Assembly (NCBI GenBank): GCA_029532415.1
Contig: JAQOTA010000064.1
Span: 62,001 to 126,000, forward strand
DNA length: 64,000 bases
Direction of reading: 5' to 3'
Source: Marasmius tenuissimus
Lineage: Eukaryota; Basidiomycota; Agaricomycetes; Agaricales; Marasmiaceae
Part shown: one piece after another, positions 23,841 through 35,660 of the stretch
How positions within the stretch are numbered: position 1 is the stretch's first letter
How the letters are laid out: each line of letters begins with the position of its first letter
Made by a program: the position numbers and the translations under genes
Notes under the pieces: model-generated
Seen by the model: the letters and a program-made list of their open reading frames with translations, nothing else
What the model was told of the DNA's origin: nothing
The model's database searches: none

Positions 23841-25538
23841 TTACCTGTACTCAGCACCGCAATCGCCAATAGTGGTGACCATTCTTCTACCGTTCGAGCG
23901 ATCCAACACAGCTTCGATCTCACGGTTATCTTCGGGACTAAGCCTAAACCCGTATACCTTGGTGTTGTCCTTGGCATGTTCCGTGATGCCCAATCGGGCG
24001 CCTGAGAGTTGAGATAGATAAATATGTCGGGTGATGGATGATTGGGGGATACACAAATCATTCATCATTCAATCAAAAATTGGAATTGAGTCGTTACTCA
24101 CCTAAAAGTACAGCACCCACAAACGGGTGATCGAGAACCCATCGAGTGGCGATATTGGCGATGCTGAGACCACCGTGTTTGATGCCAATGACATGAAGAA
24201 CGCGTAGGAGCGATTGGAAAAGATCCCAATTTCCCCAAGCATTGAGGATCATATCGAGGTACTAAGAGTGTGAAGTGCCTGAGTATCACTTCGGCATAGA
24301 CCGATAAACTGGTACAGCAATCGCTGACCAGAACCCTCGACTCACCTTCCTCTGGGACGGTGTGAGCTTTCCGGAATACAAGTCCGGGACTGGCTTGTTC
24401 AACCACTCGTCGGACAGAAAACCTCCGCACTGGTCAGAGCGTCCCGATATTGGCAGTGGCAGTTCGTGTCGCATCGAAAAAGATAGATCAGGGGTGGTTC
24501 AAATTGCAGCGGGTCCAATGCCAGCTGACTCACCAAGGTCCCATATGTCAATAATTTGACGCCGTGCTTTTCACATACGTCGGACATGCCGTGAAGAGGC
24601 CTGGTGTCGATCAGCGAGAACTACACGCACATTGAGTGAACCCACGAAAGTCGGTCAATGGGAGTCATAAACAGATCAAGATGAGGGGAAGCAAAGGTCC
24701 CACCTGCACTTGGTTCGATACGATAACTCCCGGTCCGAGCTGGGTGCAGATTTCATCCATCCTGATTGTATCAAAATTGCAAAGTCCCAGAGAAGATATC
24801 AAGCCTTCATTCTGCAAGTCGTGTAGTAGCTCCAAGGTCTCGATATAACCTTTGTTTGAGTAGTTTTGCCAGTGAAACTAGTAGAGTATGCTGTTCAAAA
24901 CGTACGTGAGGAAGCAGAAGGATAGAGTCGGATTACCTGAAGAAGATCAATTCGCTCCGTTTGCAGGCGCTCCAGACGTTCTTGAACGGCGGCCGTGACC
25001 GTTTGGTGGTCGATGGGTATATCTTTGAAGACACACCACTTCGTGGCACCAACTACACGTGGAGAGCCTTGTACGAGGCTGTTACGGAACTGACCCTGTT
25101 GAACGTCAAGGAAGATCAGCGCTCACAGAGCCACCGGGCGAAGAAGCAACTCTAAAAATGCGTACGAAGATAATTTCGGCGCTCCCATAATGATCAGCTA
25201 TTTGCAGGGATCAGCGAGCGTTGATCGTTGTAGTCGAATAGCTCACCCTGCGTGTAGGATCGATCAATTCGTTTGAGTATTCAATTAGAGCCATCACTAT
25301 ATAAGAAACGCGCACTTGCCATATCTAATGCAATGCCACTTTACGATCAGAACGTCCAAGTCCAGGAACAGGAGAGAGAAGGCAACTTGCCAAAAGCAGT
25401 GTATCCCATCTCGACATGACGTCGCATTGCTTCTTGAATCTTCGAGACCGGAGCGCTACCCCAGGCGTTGCTCGAGAGCTGCCAGAGGCCCGTCCAAACG
25501 CGCGGAACGGTGAAAGGCCCAAGTCGTACGGTCTCCAT
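23841..25538 (-). CDS. aldo/keto reductase
   Basis: NADPH-dependent carbonyl reductase of the AKR superfamily, with a TIM-barrel fold. It opens METVRLGPFTVPRVWTGLWQ and closes TIGDCGAEYR. The catalytic tetrad can be traced: Asp and Tyr in DMATDHYGSAE, Lys in VVGATKW, His in LLQFHWQNY. Cofactor-site elements follow (SSLGLCNFDT, SNQVQFSLI, GARLGITEHAKDN). Several exons are separated by 50-70-nt introns. The first intron starts with GC (GCAAGT) at 25390. The Asp codon is then supplied by a 9-nt exon at 25316-25324, followed by an unusually long intron of 118 nt to 25198. With this model no stop or shift remains, so the gene looks intact. Substrate unknown. Confidence 0.82.
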
Positions 25539-26233
25539 TGAGTGAGTTATTGAACAAAGTGCTTGAGACGAGGCTGGGTAAAAGGGATGTACTGTATCTC
25601 AGCCCAACTGAGGTGTACTTATATTATGGGCGGAGTATGCATTTTCGGTGGGATATGATCCGAGGTAACACAGATCTGATGTACAGTATTGCGGGCTGCG
25701 TAATACGAGGAATGGCCACAAGGGAGTTGAGGTGAGACGACAACGACGTTGAGCAAGTGCATTTATTGTGTAAATCCTGTTAAATCTACTAATTCGATTG
25801 CAATAGGACCTTCGAAGTCAATAGAGGGTGCGTGTCTTTGAGAATTGCCGATTATGCGCAATATCAATATATCAATAATGAATGATGTTTGTGTTTATAT
25901 TAGCTGTGACACCGATGTTCATCAATAATTACCGGATGTCACACCCTCCGGGAACATCACTTGAGGACACATGGTTTCCGCCTGCCTCTGAATCGAGATT
26001 AGGATGAGATATATATGCATAGTATTCCAACGTATTTGATACCCTACGTCGCAAGGGAGCCCTCGATGCCAGCGCCAGAAGTATCCGTTCCCGCCCACGA
26101 AGTCCGTCCGGTGGTAGGGCATGTGTGAGTTCCAAGTATGATGCATCCCCTTTTCGTGCAGTGACATCAGCTTCTCGTTCACAGGAATCTTATGGTTGAT
26201 ACATTCCTTGCCAACGTTAGTGGAGAAGAGTTA
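25539..26233. other. unresolved region
   Basis: A minus-strand frame at 25922-26182 contains a Trp/His-rich stretch (HHTWNSHMPYHRTDFVGG, YFWRWHRGLPCDVGY) that looks protein-like but belongs to no family I recognise. It may be an exon of an undetected gene. AT-rich sequence lies at 25740-25920. Confidence 0.3.
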
Positions 26234-26874
26234 GTCTGAACCTTTTAGAAAAGAAGAATCTTACACTCATGCACGCCCTTCACCTCCAGCCTCCGCCCGA
26301 TTGTTCGCGGCCTACTCTCGTCAGGACATCCCGGAGTTGCCAAAACGTTCAGCGATGTTGCACGGAGCTACTATACCATCAAGAGGGAATCATTCAAAGT
26401 CAAAACCCGCCACCTATTCGCCATCGGTAGTCAGGGAGAATTCGTTCCCACCGAACACTACGAAGAGGCTTCGGTCCAAGCCCGATCTCTGTATGGCATC
26501 GGTATGGGTCTTGCTGCACTGGGAGTTCTGTCTTCGATGATTAAGGGAACCGTGGGTATACGATGGGATGAAGACGACAAGATATTCTCAGCTCTTGTTG
26601 TTTTGGATAGTGATATTACCCAAGCTATACAGGTCAGTAGACCTCTCACTGCCAGTCTCCGTGATGAAGATTACGGGCGTTGAAAACTTGCTTCCTTTCT
26701 GCAGAGTTGTAAAGAAGAGAGGGAGGCAGGCAGAAGCTCGGATAGAGCTTTGATGCAGAACGTGGTAAATAATTTGCGGTCCGTTCTGGCCGAGAGCAGT
26801 GAAGACGTACGATCATGGGGTGGAGTATTTCCCTTCGAGAGAACAATGGCCACAGTGCAGATTTGGAAGGTGTA
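26234..26874 (+). CDS. unrecognised gene, last two exons
   Basis: An open frame from an apparent acceptor (TTTTAG just before 26247) runs to a GTCAGT donor near 26634. It encodes VAKTFSDVARSYYTIKRES, VKTRHLFAIGS, a mildly hydrophobic LYGIGMGLAALGVLSSMIKG, and WDEDDKIFSALVVLDSD. After an intron ending TTTCTGCAG it continues as SCKEEREAG...FERTMATVQIWKV and a TAA stop at 26874. Composition, frame and splice sites look genuine, but I do not recognise the family. No start codon is evident, so 5' exons are missing from the model or the gene is truncated. Confidence 0.48.
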
Positions 26875-27761
26875 AACATGTAACTCATAATGAATAGAGA
26901 TATAACACACCTATCTGATCGAATGATTGAGAGCGGTGCATAGAATACATGCACAGAACTTACAAAGACAGTCGAGTCTCGCAGGCGCGGCGCGCCACGA
27001 GCCTGTTATAACTTGTAAACGATATCCGTTTGAGGCGGAACAGTGCTGTGAAGCGCTTCTGGGATAATGTTTGAGAGGGTGATATATGGAGCGAAATGGG
27101 GCCAATAACCTGCGAGAGATCCAGATGAAGAAAAGCCATCAGGCCCTACCGAGGGGCCAGGGCACGTAAGCTTTTGTGAGTTCAAGAGGCGGTTGAGGCA
27201 CTCGAACGGACTCTCATTGCCATAGCCGCCGGTTGAACAGCGGGGTCCAACATACACACCTACAAACGTAAAAGCACAGTGCCCAAGATCGAAAAGCCTG
27301 TAGCCTTTAGCACGGTGCGTGGTCAAGACGCCGACAGCTAAACTAAAATATAGCCGGCCCAAAGCTACCCGGTACCTTGTCTTGACCTCGGTCACTGAGG
27401 CTATCATTGAGAATGGGCACCCAATATGTTGGCGAAACGCGCAAGGAACTGGCCCTTGATTCTGGGACGAGATGGTGGTGGTGATAAGAACAGGTTCGAA
27501 TCGATCGTTGATGGAAACGCTTGAGCTTTGACCTCATCAACACCTTGTGTCTACATACACTCCGAGACCACCGGTGATCCGAAAATTCAAAAAATGCAAG
27601 TTTGCTCGTAATGACGACTGTTGAATGCAGGCGATGCTTGTTCTACTGGTACAACGTAACATGAAATCATAAATTAATAGACAAGTAGATAAAATAGAAT
27701 AAGTACTCGAATACGTAGGAGGGTTGTGGGTATAAGATAACGGATTGTATGGATGGTGTTG
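26875..27761. other. intergenic, nothing confident
   Basis: Minus-strand frame 27006-27407 (133 codons) has no motif and unusual composition. Probably the downstream region of the GATA gene. Confidence 0.4.
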
Positions 27762-28524
27762 TCATCCAATGGTGATTGGAGGTGTAGACACGGGAGTTCT
27801 GCGTATCAGGGCGCGTCGTTTTTGAGGGGGAAGATGTGAGTTTGTCGACCTGCACCGACGTTGCATAGGAAAGAGACCAGAGTGAGCATGAGGCACAGTT
27901 GACATTGGTGGTGGGGCCCTGTTTGAAGAGCTTGCATTCATGAATTTAGCTTGGCGTTGCTCCAGTTCTAATATCTGTGGAAATGCAGAGGAAGACTTCC
28001 GTTCGGCTAGTCCACATTTGTTGCAGAGCTGCAATCCCGAAGATCACGGTATTAGAATTCCCGTAGAGCGACACCCCGAGTAGAATACGGTAACTCACAA
28101 GCTTGCCTGGGTTGTGATTACTCCTTCTCCACGCACTCGTCTCCGTTTCCCCGCAAGTAAAGCACCGTCTTCTCACTCTACTTGACAGACGCGTCGATGC
28201 ATCCTCCGTGTACACGACGCGCTGTTCGGTGTGATGGGATCTGGTCTTTACCGACTGAGACGCGGGATGAAGGTCGGGAAGGGGGGGTGTGCTGCGAGGA
28301 GAGACCGAGCCAGTGGGAGTGCTTTCTGATGGCAGAGCTAATGTACGGTAGACGTTGATCGAGTATGTCACCTCTTGTCGGTGGATGATAGCGGGATGAT
28401 TGTATCCGGTATAAACGGTAGAAGGATCGGAAGTTGGGGTAGCCATTGACCGCACAACAAAGCTTGTCCTGTGAACTTGTAACTGGGACGATGCGATGTA
28501 TGGGTTGTGGTCGTAAGACTCCAT
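27762..28524 (-). CDS. GATA-type zinc-finger transcription factor
   Basis: Two exons (28524-28099 and 28028-27762) with a 70-nt GTGAGT...GCAG intron give 230 residues. The intron splits the zinc finger exactly. Exon 1 ends RRRCFTCGETETSAWRRS...NPGKL and exon 2 begins LCNKCGLAERK, making the type-IV finger C-x2-C-x18-C-x2-C with the conserved Trp and TETSxWRR loop. The N-terminal half is Ser/Thr/Pro-rich; the C-terminal tail is basic (QKRRALIRRT) and may act as a nuclear localisation signal. Known role of the family: sequence-specific binding to GATA sites. Which pathway this one controls is unknown. Confidence 0.87.
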
Positions 28525-30326
28525 ATGCAAGATTCCGGGTTGATCTATGTAAGAAGTCAATAACTGAAGGTAAGATTGTGAAAACCGACTCTTACGAGCA
28601 AAACAAACAATCCGCGAGCTAATAGGGAGTTTGAAAGTCTCACTTAATAACGATAATGAAGCAGTAAAGCGTGTGGTGAGGCTGATGCAGATAGGCCGAA
28701 TTCGTTGGCCTTTATAACGTCGTACGTCGTCGAAAGGCTTGGGCAAGCTGGAGCTCGTTCCGAGTCTCCATTATTCAAATCCGGTCCGACCTTCCTCGAT
28801 GAAAGTGAGTGCACAAACGCAATCAAGCCACCCGCAAAGCCGTTCCGCAGGGCCATTCTTACACTCCGCTTCTTGGGATCACTCCTCAGGTCCGTTGTCA
28901 ATCGCTCCAGAGTCTCCAATTTGTCTCCAAGTAGCGTTTGACGACGGGGGAAATGACGATGAAAATTAGAAGAACGCTCGTAAACAGTGACGAGGCGCCA
29001 TAATGGCTTGCTGTCTGACACGTTTGCGCGTCAGCGAAGAACGCTGGTCCGCGTCCGTAAAGATGCCGTATTGTGCGTACTGACACTCCTAGGATGAGGG
29101 ATTATAGCTTACCCATAATTCGCTGAGGCCCTCCTCCGTGCTAGAAACAATCAACAGCGGGGAATATAAAGTTTGTACCGTTTCCCCAGAAGGCGATGGA
29201 TTAGCGTATGCCTGCGGCAAGAAACACTGCCGTCGACGAAAGCGCACCGTGCATGACACACCTGGCGTCCATACGCACGGACACGGACGTTGATAAAGTT
29301 GTGCCCTCTCGCTGGCACCGATTGGGTGTTTTTCGAGCGCGATTTCTGCCCGTTGGAAGGAGACAGCACTTCAAGGATAGCGTTCGGACCTTCGGATCGG
29401 TGGTGTACTCGGGTCTGGTTCAGTGTACATAGAACTTGACCCAGGAGTCATAAAATAAAACCAATTGAAGCTCAGAAGATACTCCTAGCAGTTTATTGGC
29501 TCTGATGGGTCCTTTCTTGATTTTGATTATTATTACAGGCCTTGAAAAGGTTGCCAGTGTCGAGACCTCGCGTTTCAACCTCTGAGATAAGGAGAATAGC
29601 GGCAAAGCCGATAGCTACAAGTAGATCAGACACCACTAGGGTAATATGTGAGAAAGTGCCAATCACCAGAAGGCGTAGCAGCCACAATGGTATAGCCGGT
29701 AGATTATTTGAATTTTGAGAACGGTTTCGTGGCCCGAGATTGCATCTTGCGGCATTTGCTGTAACGAAGAGACAGAGATCGGGAGCGATGCGCTTCCCTG
29801 TGACTGATGAGAGTTGAGATGCAATGATTCTGGAGCAATCGTGAACCAGGCGCTGTGTGAGATTGAGACCCGATGATGGTCGAAAATACAGATACACTGA
29901 CAGTGACAGAGCGCAGCCAAAGTCAGGCACTGACGGCATTTGCCGGGAGGACACGTGCTAATTTCACATCAGGTGACACGAGCGCGTCCCCCACAAGACA
30001 GGATTAAGTTGAAACATGGTCATCTAAGAACCGGACGAAGCTCGACATTCTCAAATTATTGTTAAAAACTCCCGTACTAGTGACTAGCAGTACCTCGAAC
30101 GAGGTTCATCTCTCTTCTTCCCCCGCACTGGAAAAGACTCTGATGCTTACAAGGGATACCCTGACGGTCGTCTGAGACTCGGACACATGCAGAATGATCG
30201 GTCAGAGCCATAAAGAGGATTAGAAGGTGACATTATTGAGGTTATGAAATAACTCTAGGACTAATTATACTGAATCGCCAACACGTTCCCAAACCCACGG
30301 AGGAAATTATGCCATTACTAAGTATT
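28525..30326. other. no confident gene; hydrophobic minus-strand frames
   Basis: Minus-strand frames at 29493-29954 (LWLLRLLVIGTFSHITLVV and further hydrophobic residues) and 28644-29086 (LFTSVLLIFIVISPVVKR, then a charged and hydrophobic stretch) could be exons of a membrane protein. I cannot join them in one frame or name a family. Confidence 0.3.
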
Positions 30327-33063
30327 CTACCAACTGAATGAAAGAGAGGAATCGTTAGGGCCTGAATTCGAGGAAGACACGCTTTTGACATACCTGTAAG
30401 TCTCGGTGTGCAAGAAAAGGTCGGTGCACCCACCACGGGCTCCTCCACCCGCGATGTTGAGTTGGCACGCTGAAACCGCGCTTCGTACGTCGTACAAGAA
30501 ACCATCAGGACCGCAGGCTATCATACAAAGCGAGGAAAGATCATCAGTAAGCACAAATCAATGGTCGAGAGGAGCCCAGAAACACTAACCAATAATGGCA
30601 ACTCTGCCACTTTGCTTCTGAGCGCCCTGGATGATACACTCGACATCAGGTCTTCCAGGAACCAACCTTGTCTCCAATCGGTTGATTTCCGTCAAACTGC
30701 TGCCCTCACTAGCACCGACAACGCTCGTAGGGGTCCTAGCTCCAGTCTTCTTTTCCGTGGTCGTTCCCGCATGCTCCGTTACGCTGCTGCTTTCACTTAC
30801 TTCCCCCGAGCCAGACCCCGATGCTGGTTTCTCGGACGCCAGTTTCTTCTCCAAATCTTGTGAGAGGCCGGTTTCGCGGTTTCCATGGGCCGAGTTATTC
30901 TTTTGGGATAGCTTGAACTGGTCTTCGGCGTCGGTGATGTGGATTGAGCGGGATAGAATATCGCTATTCCTGTCCGAGAGTGAGTCCTCAATCCAGCTTG
31001 CAGCATCTAGTACGTCGGTAAAAAAGGTATGAGTAAACAACCAAAAAGAAGGTATACAATTGATGAAACATACCCCGTTTCTTGACGGAAGCAATAAATT
31101 CGATGCTCTTCACGTTTCCAGTCTTTCCAACCAGGTTCGCCAGAATAGGAATAGTGAAGGTCGCGCCTACCCAAAACCAGGCAAAGTCAGTACTAGAACG
31201 ACAATGTTCACCATGAGGCGGAGCCGCTCACCAGTACCACCGGCCAAAAGATACACATGGTCAAAGTCCGTCAAGGAGCACGGTAACCCCCCGTACGGCC
31301 CATCAATAATAACCCTCAGTTTGGATGCCCTCTTCCCTTCCGCCATCCTGGCTAATTTAGAGGTGATCCCTCTCCGTCCTCGGACATTGAAAACAAGCTC
31401 CATGACCCCATCTTCCGTAAGACTCGAGACAGTAAACGGATGGTTGCTCATAGCATGAATCCCAGCGTTCAAAACGCGCATGAAGATGTGTTGGCCTGGT
31501 TTCCATTTCAACCTGTTGGGTGTTTGGACAGTTACTTTGACAAGGTTGCTGCCGGGAAGCAGTTGGGCTTCAGCGGGAAGTCCAAGACCGGCGTTGTAGA
31601 AACCACGGAAAAGGCGGGTGAACCAGGAGATGAAAAAAATCGTCCAGGTTACGGCGAAGTAGTCCCTGAAAGTGGTATAGGCGTGAGTATGGTTACGACC
31701 GGAAGGGTGTACAAATCATCGTACCAAGATGTCAAGCGGAAAGAGCAGTGGATGAAGAAGAACAAGATGAATAGAGCCGCGGCACTGGTAGTACAGCCTC
31801 CGTCAGAATCCAGAGTTACAGTCATGATGAGAACTGGGTGGGTGGGACTTACACGAAATGTATTCTGCAGAAGCGAACAAGGTATCAGTATCCTACCCAA
31901 CCGTCAAATTGTACAAAAGCGGGAACGTACTTCTTGAATAACTCATAGTATCGGTTGCGGAAGAAACCCCACGAGAAAAAGATCAAATACGTTTGAGGAA
32001 CAAGTGCCGCAACACCGGTCCAGTACCAGTTGGACGTCTTCCAGCTCTTTTCCATCGAGTGCATCTGGAGCTGACCCACGATATAGAAGAACGTGTGAAC
32101 CAGAGTGGGGATATCTTTAGAACAATAAGTAGAGGCCGGTCAGCAAGATGATGTAGGCGACACAGCACTGGAAGAGACCTACACATGATGAATGCGGTCC
32201 AGCGATGCAGGACTTGCATTTTCTCGTGAGATACGCCTGTCAACATCGTTATGAGATTGACCTTCATAGCAAAGGCACTGAACAAAATAGAAACGGGAAT
32301 CCAAGTCAACAAGGGGTGTATTGGGATTCGTCGAGTTGCAACGTACACCATGAACGGCATCATCGCAAGTGCGAGCCATCCAGATCTCGTAGCAATGGGA
32401 GCACTCATCCCCATCTTCATACTCGGCCATTCGTAGGGGCGGGGACCGAGCATCATACCTAATCGAAAAGAAGTGAGCTGAGTTATACATAGAATCAATG
32501 GTGACGGTATGAAGAGGACTAACCCATGATGAACGCGAAGATCCCAGCAACAGCAATGATAGCAGCGAGCGGGGGCGAGTAATACGTAAGGAATGGAACG
32601 CGGAGGCGGTATTGTTTGGTGGTAGTGTATCGGAAAACCGCAGTGATCTTGTCCAAAGTCGAGTTGAATGCTCCTTTCAATCCAGAGCCTGGTCTAGCTG
32701 AAGATGTTCTATCATTCTTGCCATGTTAGAGAAAAACGTGCTCGACACAGAGGAGGTAATTACAAGTCTGACCTATTCCTGAGCAAGAAGATCACATGTA
32801 ACCCCATCGCACAAGCAACCGCCACACAGAAGAAGATGACGGTTGGCTGGGCGTAGTCCCAGTCTGCCTCGTACCACTAGAAATAATTGGGCATTGTCGG
32901 CAATCGAACGTGGAGCAAAAAGAAATGAAAAAGAGGAGCAACGCACATAGTACCACTTCGATTGTACCAACTTCTGCTGCTCCTCAGTCCAGCCCGTGAA
33001 ATTGTAAGAGGCCACTCGGGAGGAGCGCCAGTGTACGGGGTGCTTGAGCCATACCAATCCCAT
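30327..33063 (-). CDS. ferric reductase-like transmembrane protein (FRE family)
   Basis: A plasma-membrane metalloreductase: electrons pass from cytosolic NADPH through FAD and two hemes to extracellular Fe(III). The start is MGLVWLKHPVHWRSS at 33063. Transmembrane spans follow. One heme-ligand pair is HRW (32200) and LVHTFFYI (about 32095), roughly 13 residues apart across an intron. A second pair falls in IHFVAAALF and FFIHCSFRLTSWDYF (31860-31730). The FAD site is SNHPFTV (31450), the NADPH glycine-rich loop LLAGGTGATF (31240), and the late motif CGPDGFLYDV (30515). A long Ser/Glu-rich insert (about 30640-30980) separates the NADPH motifs. The protein ends ETYSW with TAG at 30327. A 12-nt exon at 31853-31864 is needed to restore the second heme region. 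No stop is seen. Confidence 0.88.
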
Positions 33064-34675
33064 AGTGACGAAGGAGATTCAACGACCGACCGGGAGGGGT
33101 TGGGTGAATGGAGACGGGGATGGGGAAGAAATTGAGGCTCGTTCGTCCTGCTATTTGTATGGATCCCAATAGCGGCAGCAGTAATCTCGGTTCGCGAAAA
33201 ACCAGAATGAACTCTTGAGAGGAACATTGAAAAGCCATCATTGGATGACAGTTGCAAAGACTGGGTGTTGACTCTTGAATCGCAAGCCGCGGTGGAGGGG
33301 GGTGGGGGACGGAGAGTGAGCAGCGGAATTGTGATGCACTTGACTTGACTTGCTGTCGCGATCGTGGTTGTTGACAGGAAAAGACGTGTTGTAGAATGAT
33401 ACCCGTCCTCGAGGCGCTCTGAATGCCGAAAAGCCGGCTATAGCCAAAGCCTTATACGGGAAGAAGCACAGGCGTGATTTGTCCCGAAACTTCCATATAT
33501 GGCAGGGTCACCGGGTGCGACCCCGGTAAGAGCGCCTGAACTTGGCTTCCCTCCATTACATTCCCGCCAACATACGCCCAAAGGGGTACCAGCCTGTACT
33601 CCGAGGGACCAGGTAAAAAAAGGTTGTATCCGATTTTCAATGATCCGTTGGGGATTGGGATAGAGATAGTTACAAGATAGGTCAAGTAAGTCTTACAGGA
33701 AGTCGTACTGGAACCTCGCATGTTGAAACGCTTCCTGTAAGCAGTTCATCATCTAGCCCGCGGTCGAGGAGCACCCCTAAGTGACATTAATGGAGCGGCT
33801 AAGGCACAAGGTCCTGTCTAGCTATCCAGATGCGTTTTACGCGGTGACTATACGTTGAACCTCGGCTCAATGAACGTCGCGGAAATATCTTTTCTACCTG
33901 GGACCCTCCCATCGTCAATCTGAATGATAATAATGATATACACTGCTATAGACTTGGCTACCCCCGCCCCACGACTTTATAATGTTTAGACTTTCGTTCG
34001 TGCGCTTCCAACGCCAAGATTCAAGACAAGAAATTCCCCACTGACCCCATAGCATTGTGATGAAGATTCAAGTCAGCCACACCCGTTTTTCAATCACCAA
34101 TCCCATCCGGGGATTTTAGAGCTCCCGCAAAGTTGGACACTCACTAATTGATTGATCGAGATCTTGAGCCACCTTCCTCCATTCATAAACAGGATACATC
34201 TGCACTCGGATCTCTGGTACTGAAAAGCACGTTCCTTGGTGTGTCCTTAGCCTAGGTCATCTTTCTCCGTTCGAAGCGTGCGCTGATTCGCATTCCGAGG
34301 GAACCAAGGCCGGGCCAACGCTTCAGACCTTCAGGGGTCGATCAATCTTTTAGCACCATCACCAATCGTCAGTTGGTAGTTGGCAATTGAACCTGTTCCT
34401 CACGTATACGATATGGTCCTGCGGCGGGGACAACCTACAAGCACCTACCCACTCAGAGTCAGAACTCGGCCATCCCCGAGTAAAGGCAACTGACTTTGAC
34501 ACGACTGCCGATTGCCGTTTCCCGAAACATTGTCATCGTCGACGTCAAAATTTTGAGGTTGGGTTGGGAAGACACCGCCTGGGGTGGTTTAGAGGAGATT
34601 TCCCCATAAAATAGGTAAGTGCTCTTTCGAAGCTCACTCCCCATAGGTTCAAAAAAAACAACGTAGAGCTGCTAG
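33064..34675. other. intergenic, nothing recognised
   Basis: 1.6 kb with only short frames; the left end is the probable promoter of the ferric reductase. Confidence 0.45.
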
Positions 34676-34771
34676 TTCCGTTACAGGGAATCGAACCCTG
34701 GGCTATCGCGATACAAGATTGAGGTCGTCAATCGTGAGAGGCGATAATGTTAGCCACTACACCATAACGGA
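34676..34771 (-). tRNA. tRNA-Glu (CTC), copy 1, 24-nt intron
   Basis: Minus-strand acceptor TCCGTTA/TAACGGA, T arm CAGGG-TTCGATT-CCCTG and anticodon stem ATCGC/GCGAT are all intact. The anticodon loop CTCTCAC gives CTC, interrupted after A37 by an intron at 34711-34734. The exon sequence is identical to the copies at 40018 and 43605, while the intron is unrelated. Confidence 0.92.
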
Positions 34772-35660
34772 TCATTGTACTCTTTACAAGAACAGGGTAT
34801 GTATAGCGATGGGTCGGAGCGACTTGGGGTTTTGAGATGAGAGATGAATATCAATATCGTTGTACGAATAGGCGTAGTTGGAGCTCCGGGTACAGGCTGC
34901 AGAAATAACCTTTCTTTCAGTAGGGCCACAGGCACCAGGGGTGTACGGACGGTCCGCAAACCCGGGTCCACATGGACTGTGATTTGTCATCCACAGTCAT
35001 TTCCAAAATTCCAACCACTGCAGCCTTTTTGCTCATCGTCCGCGACGACAACGAGGAAGAGCACCCAAGATTGGATGCAAATCTGCCATTCAAACTAGTA
35101 TGCTTGTTACTCTACGCTCCTATGGCTCTCAAATATGGACCATGTCCTTGTCTTCTAAAATCTCTGCATGAGAATCGAGATTGACGACAATCGGACATTT
35201 TTATACGCCTGTTCTGGCTGGGATTTGTGGTCATTGGGACTTGAAGATTGTTTATTGGTGCGTAAAAACGTCTGAATATCTCTAGTAATACGAGCTCTCA
35301 TGGAGTTTACAGGTTTTCTCTACCTCTATACTCGAAAAGAATTCAATGATCCTTGTGCTTGTGGAAACAGCCTACCATGTGTATAAACATGTACTGGCGC
35401 GTTTTCTCTCTCGGTAGCCAGCATTCATGAAACCAACAAACCAGCCTCCAGAATGATACTATCAGGGCTCTCTGTATTCCTCATTGACCGGGATCATGAG
35501 TACTTCTCCCCGACTGCATTTTCCCCTGAGGCTGGTGTAGATGGATCACGGTTGTCATCACCGCCCATCGAAAACCGCAGCATTCATGCTCATATTTCTC
35601 ACCACCAATCACATACCTCTACGGGCTGGTTCGGACGCTCATGGGTATGCTGACCCACTG
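34772..35660 (+). pseudogene. degraded duplicate of the TLDc gene 5' region
   Basis: Blocks at 34940-35100, 35340-35420 and 35480-35650 align in order with 40308-40480, 40725-40800 and about 41395-41560. Examples are CTCATCGTCCGCGACGAC, the ATGATCCTTGTG...GTGTATAAA segment, and a coding patch LIDRDHEYFSP against LIDLDHEFFSP. Roughly 600 bp of the first coding exon and everything beyond about 41560 are missing. The distance from the tRNA-Glu to the matching blocks is nearly the same in both copies. No protein can be made from it. Confidence 0.72.

Noticed and set aside
30631..31032. 133-codon plus-strand open frame
   Set aside because: Shadow of the ferric reductase NADPH-domain insert.
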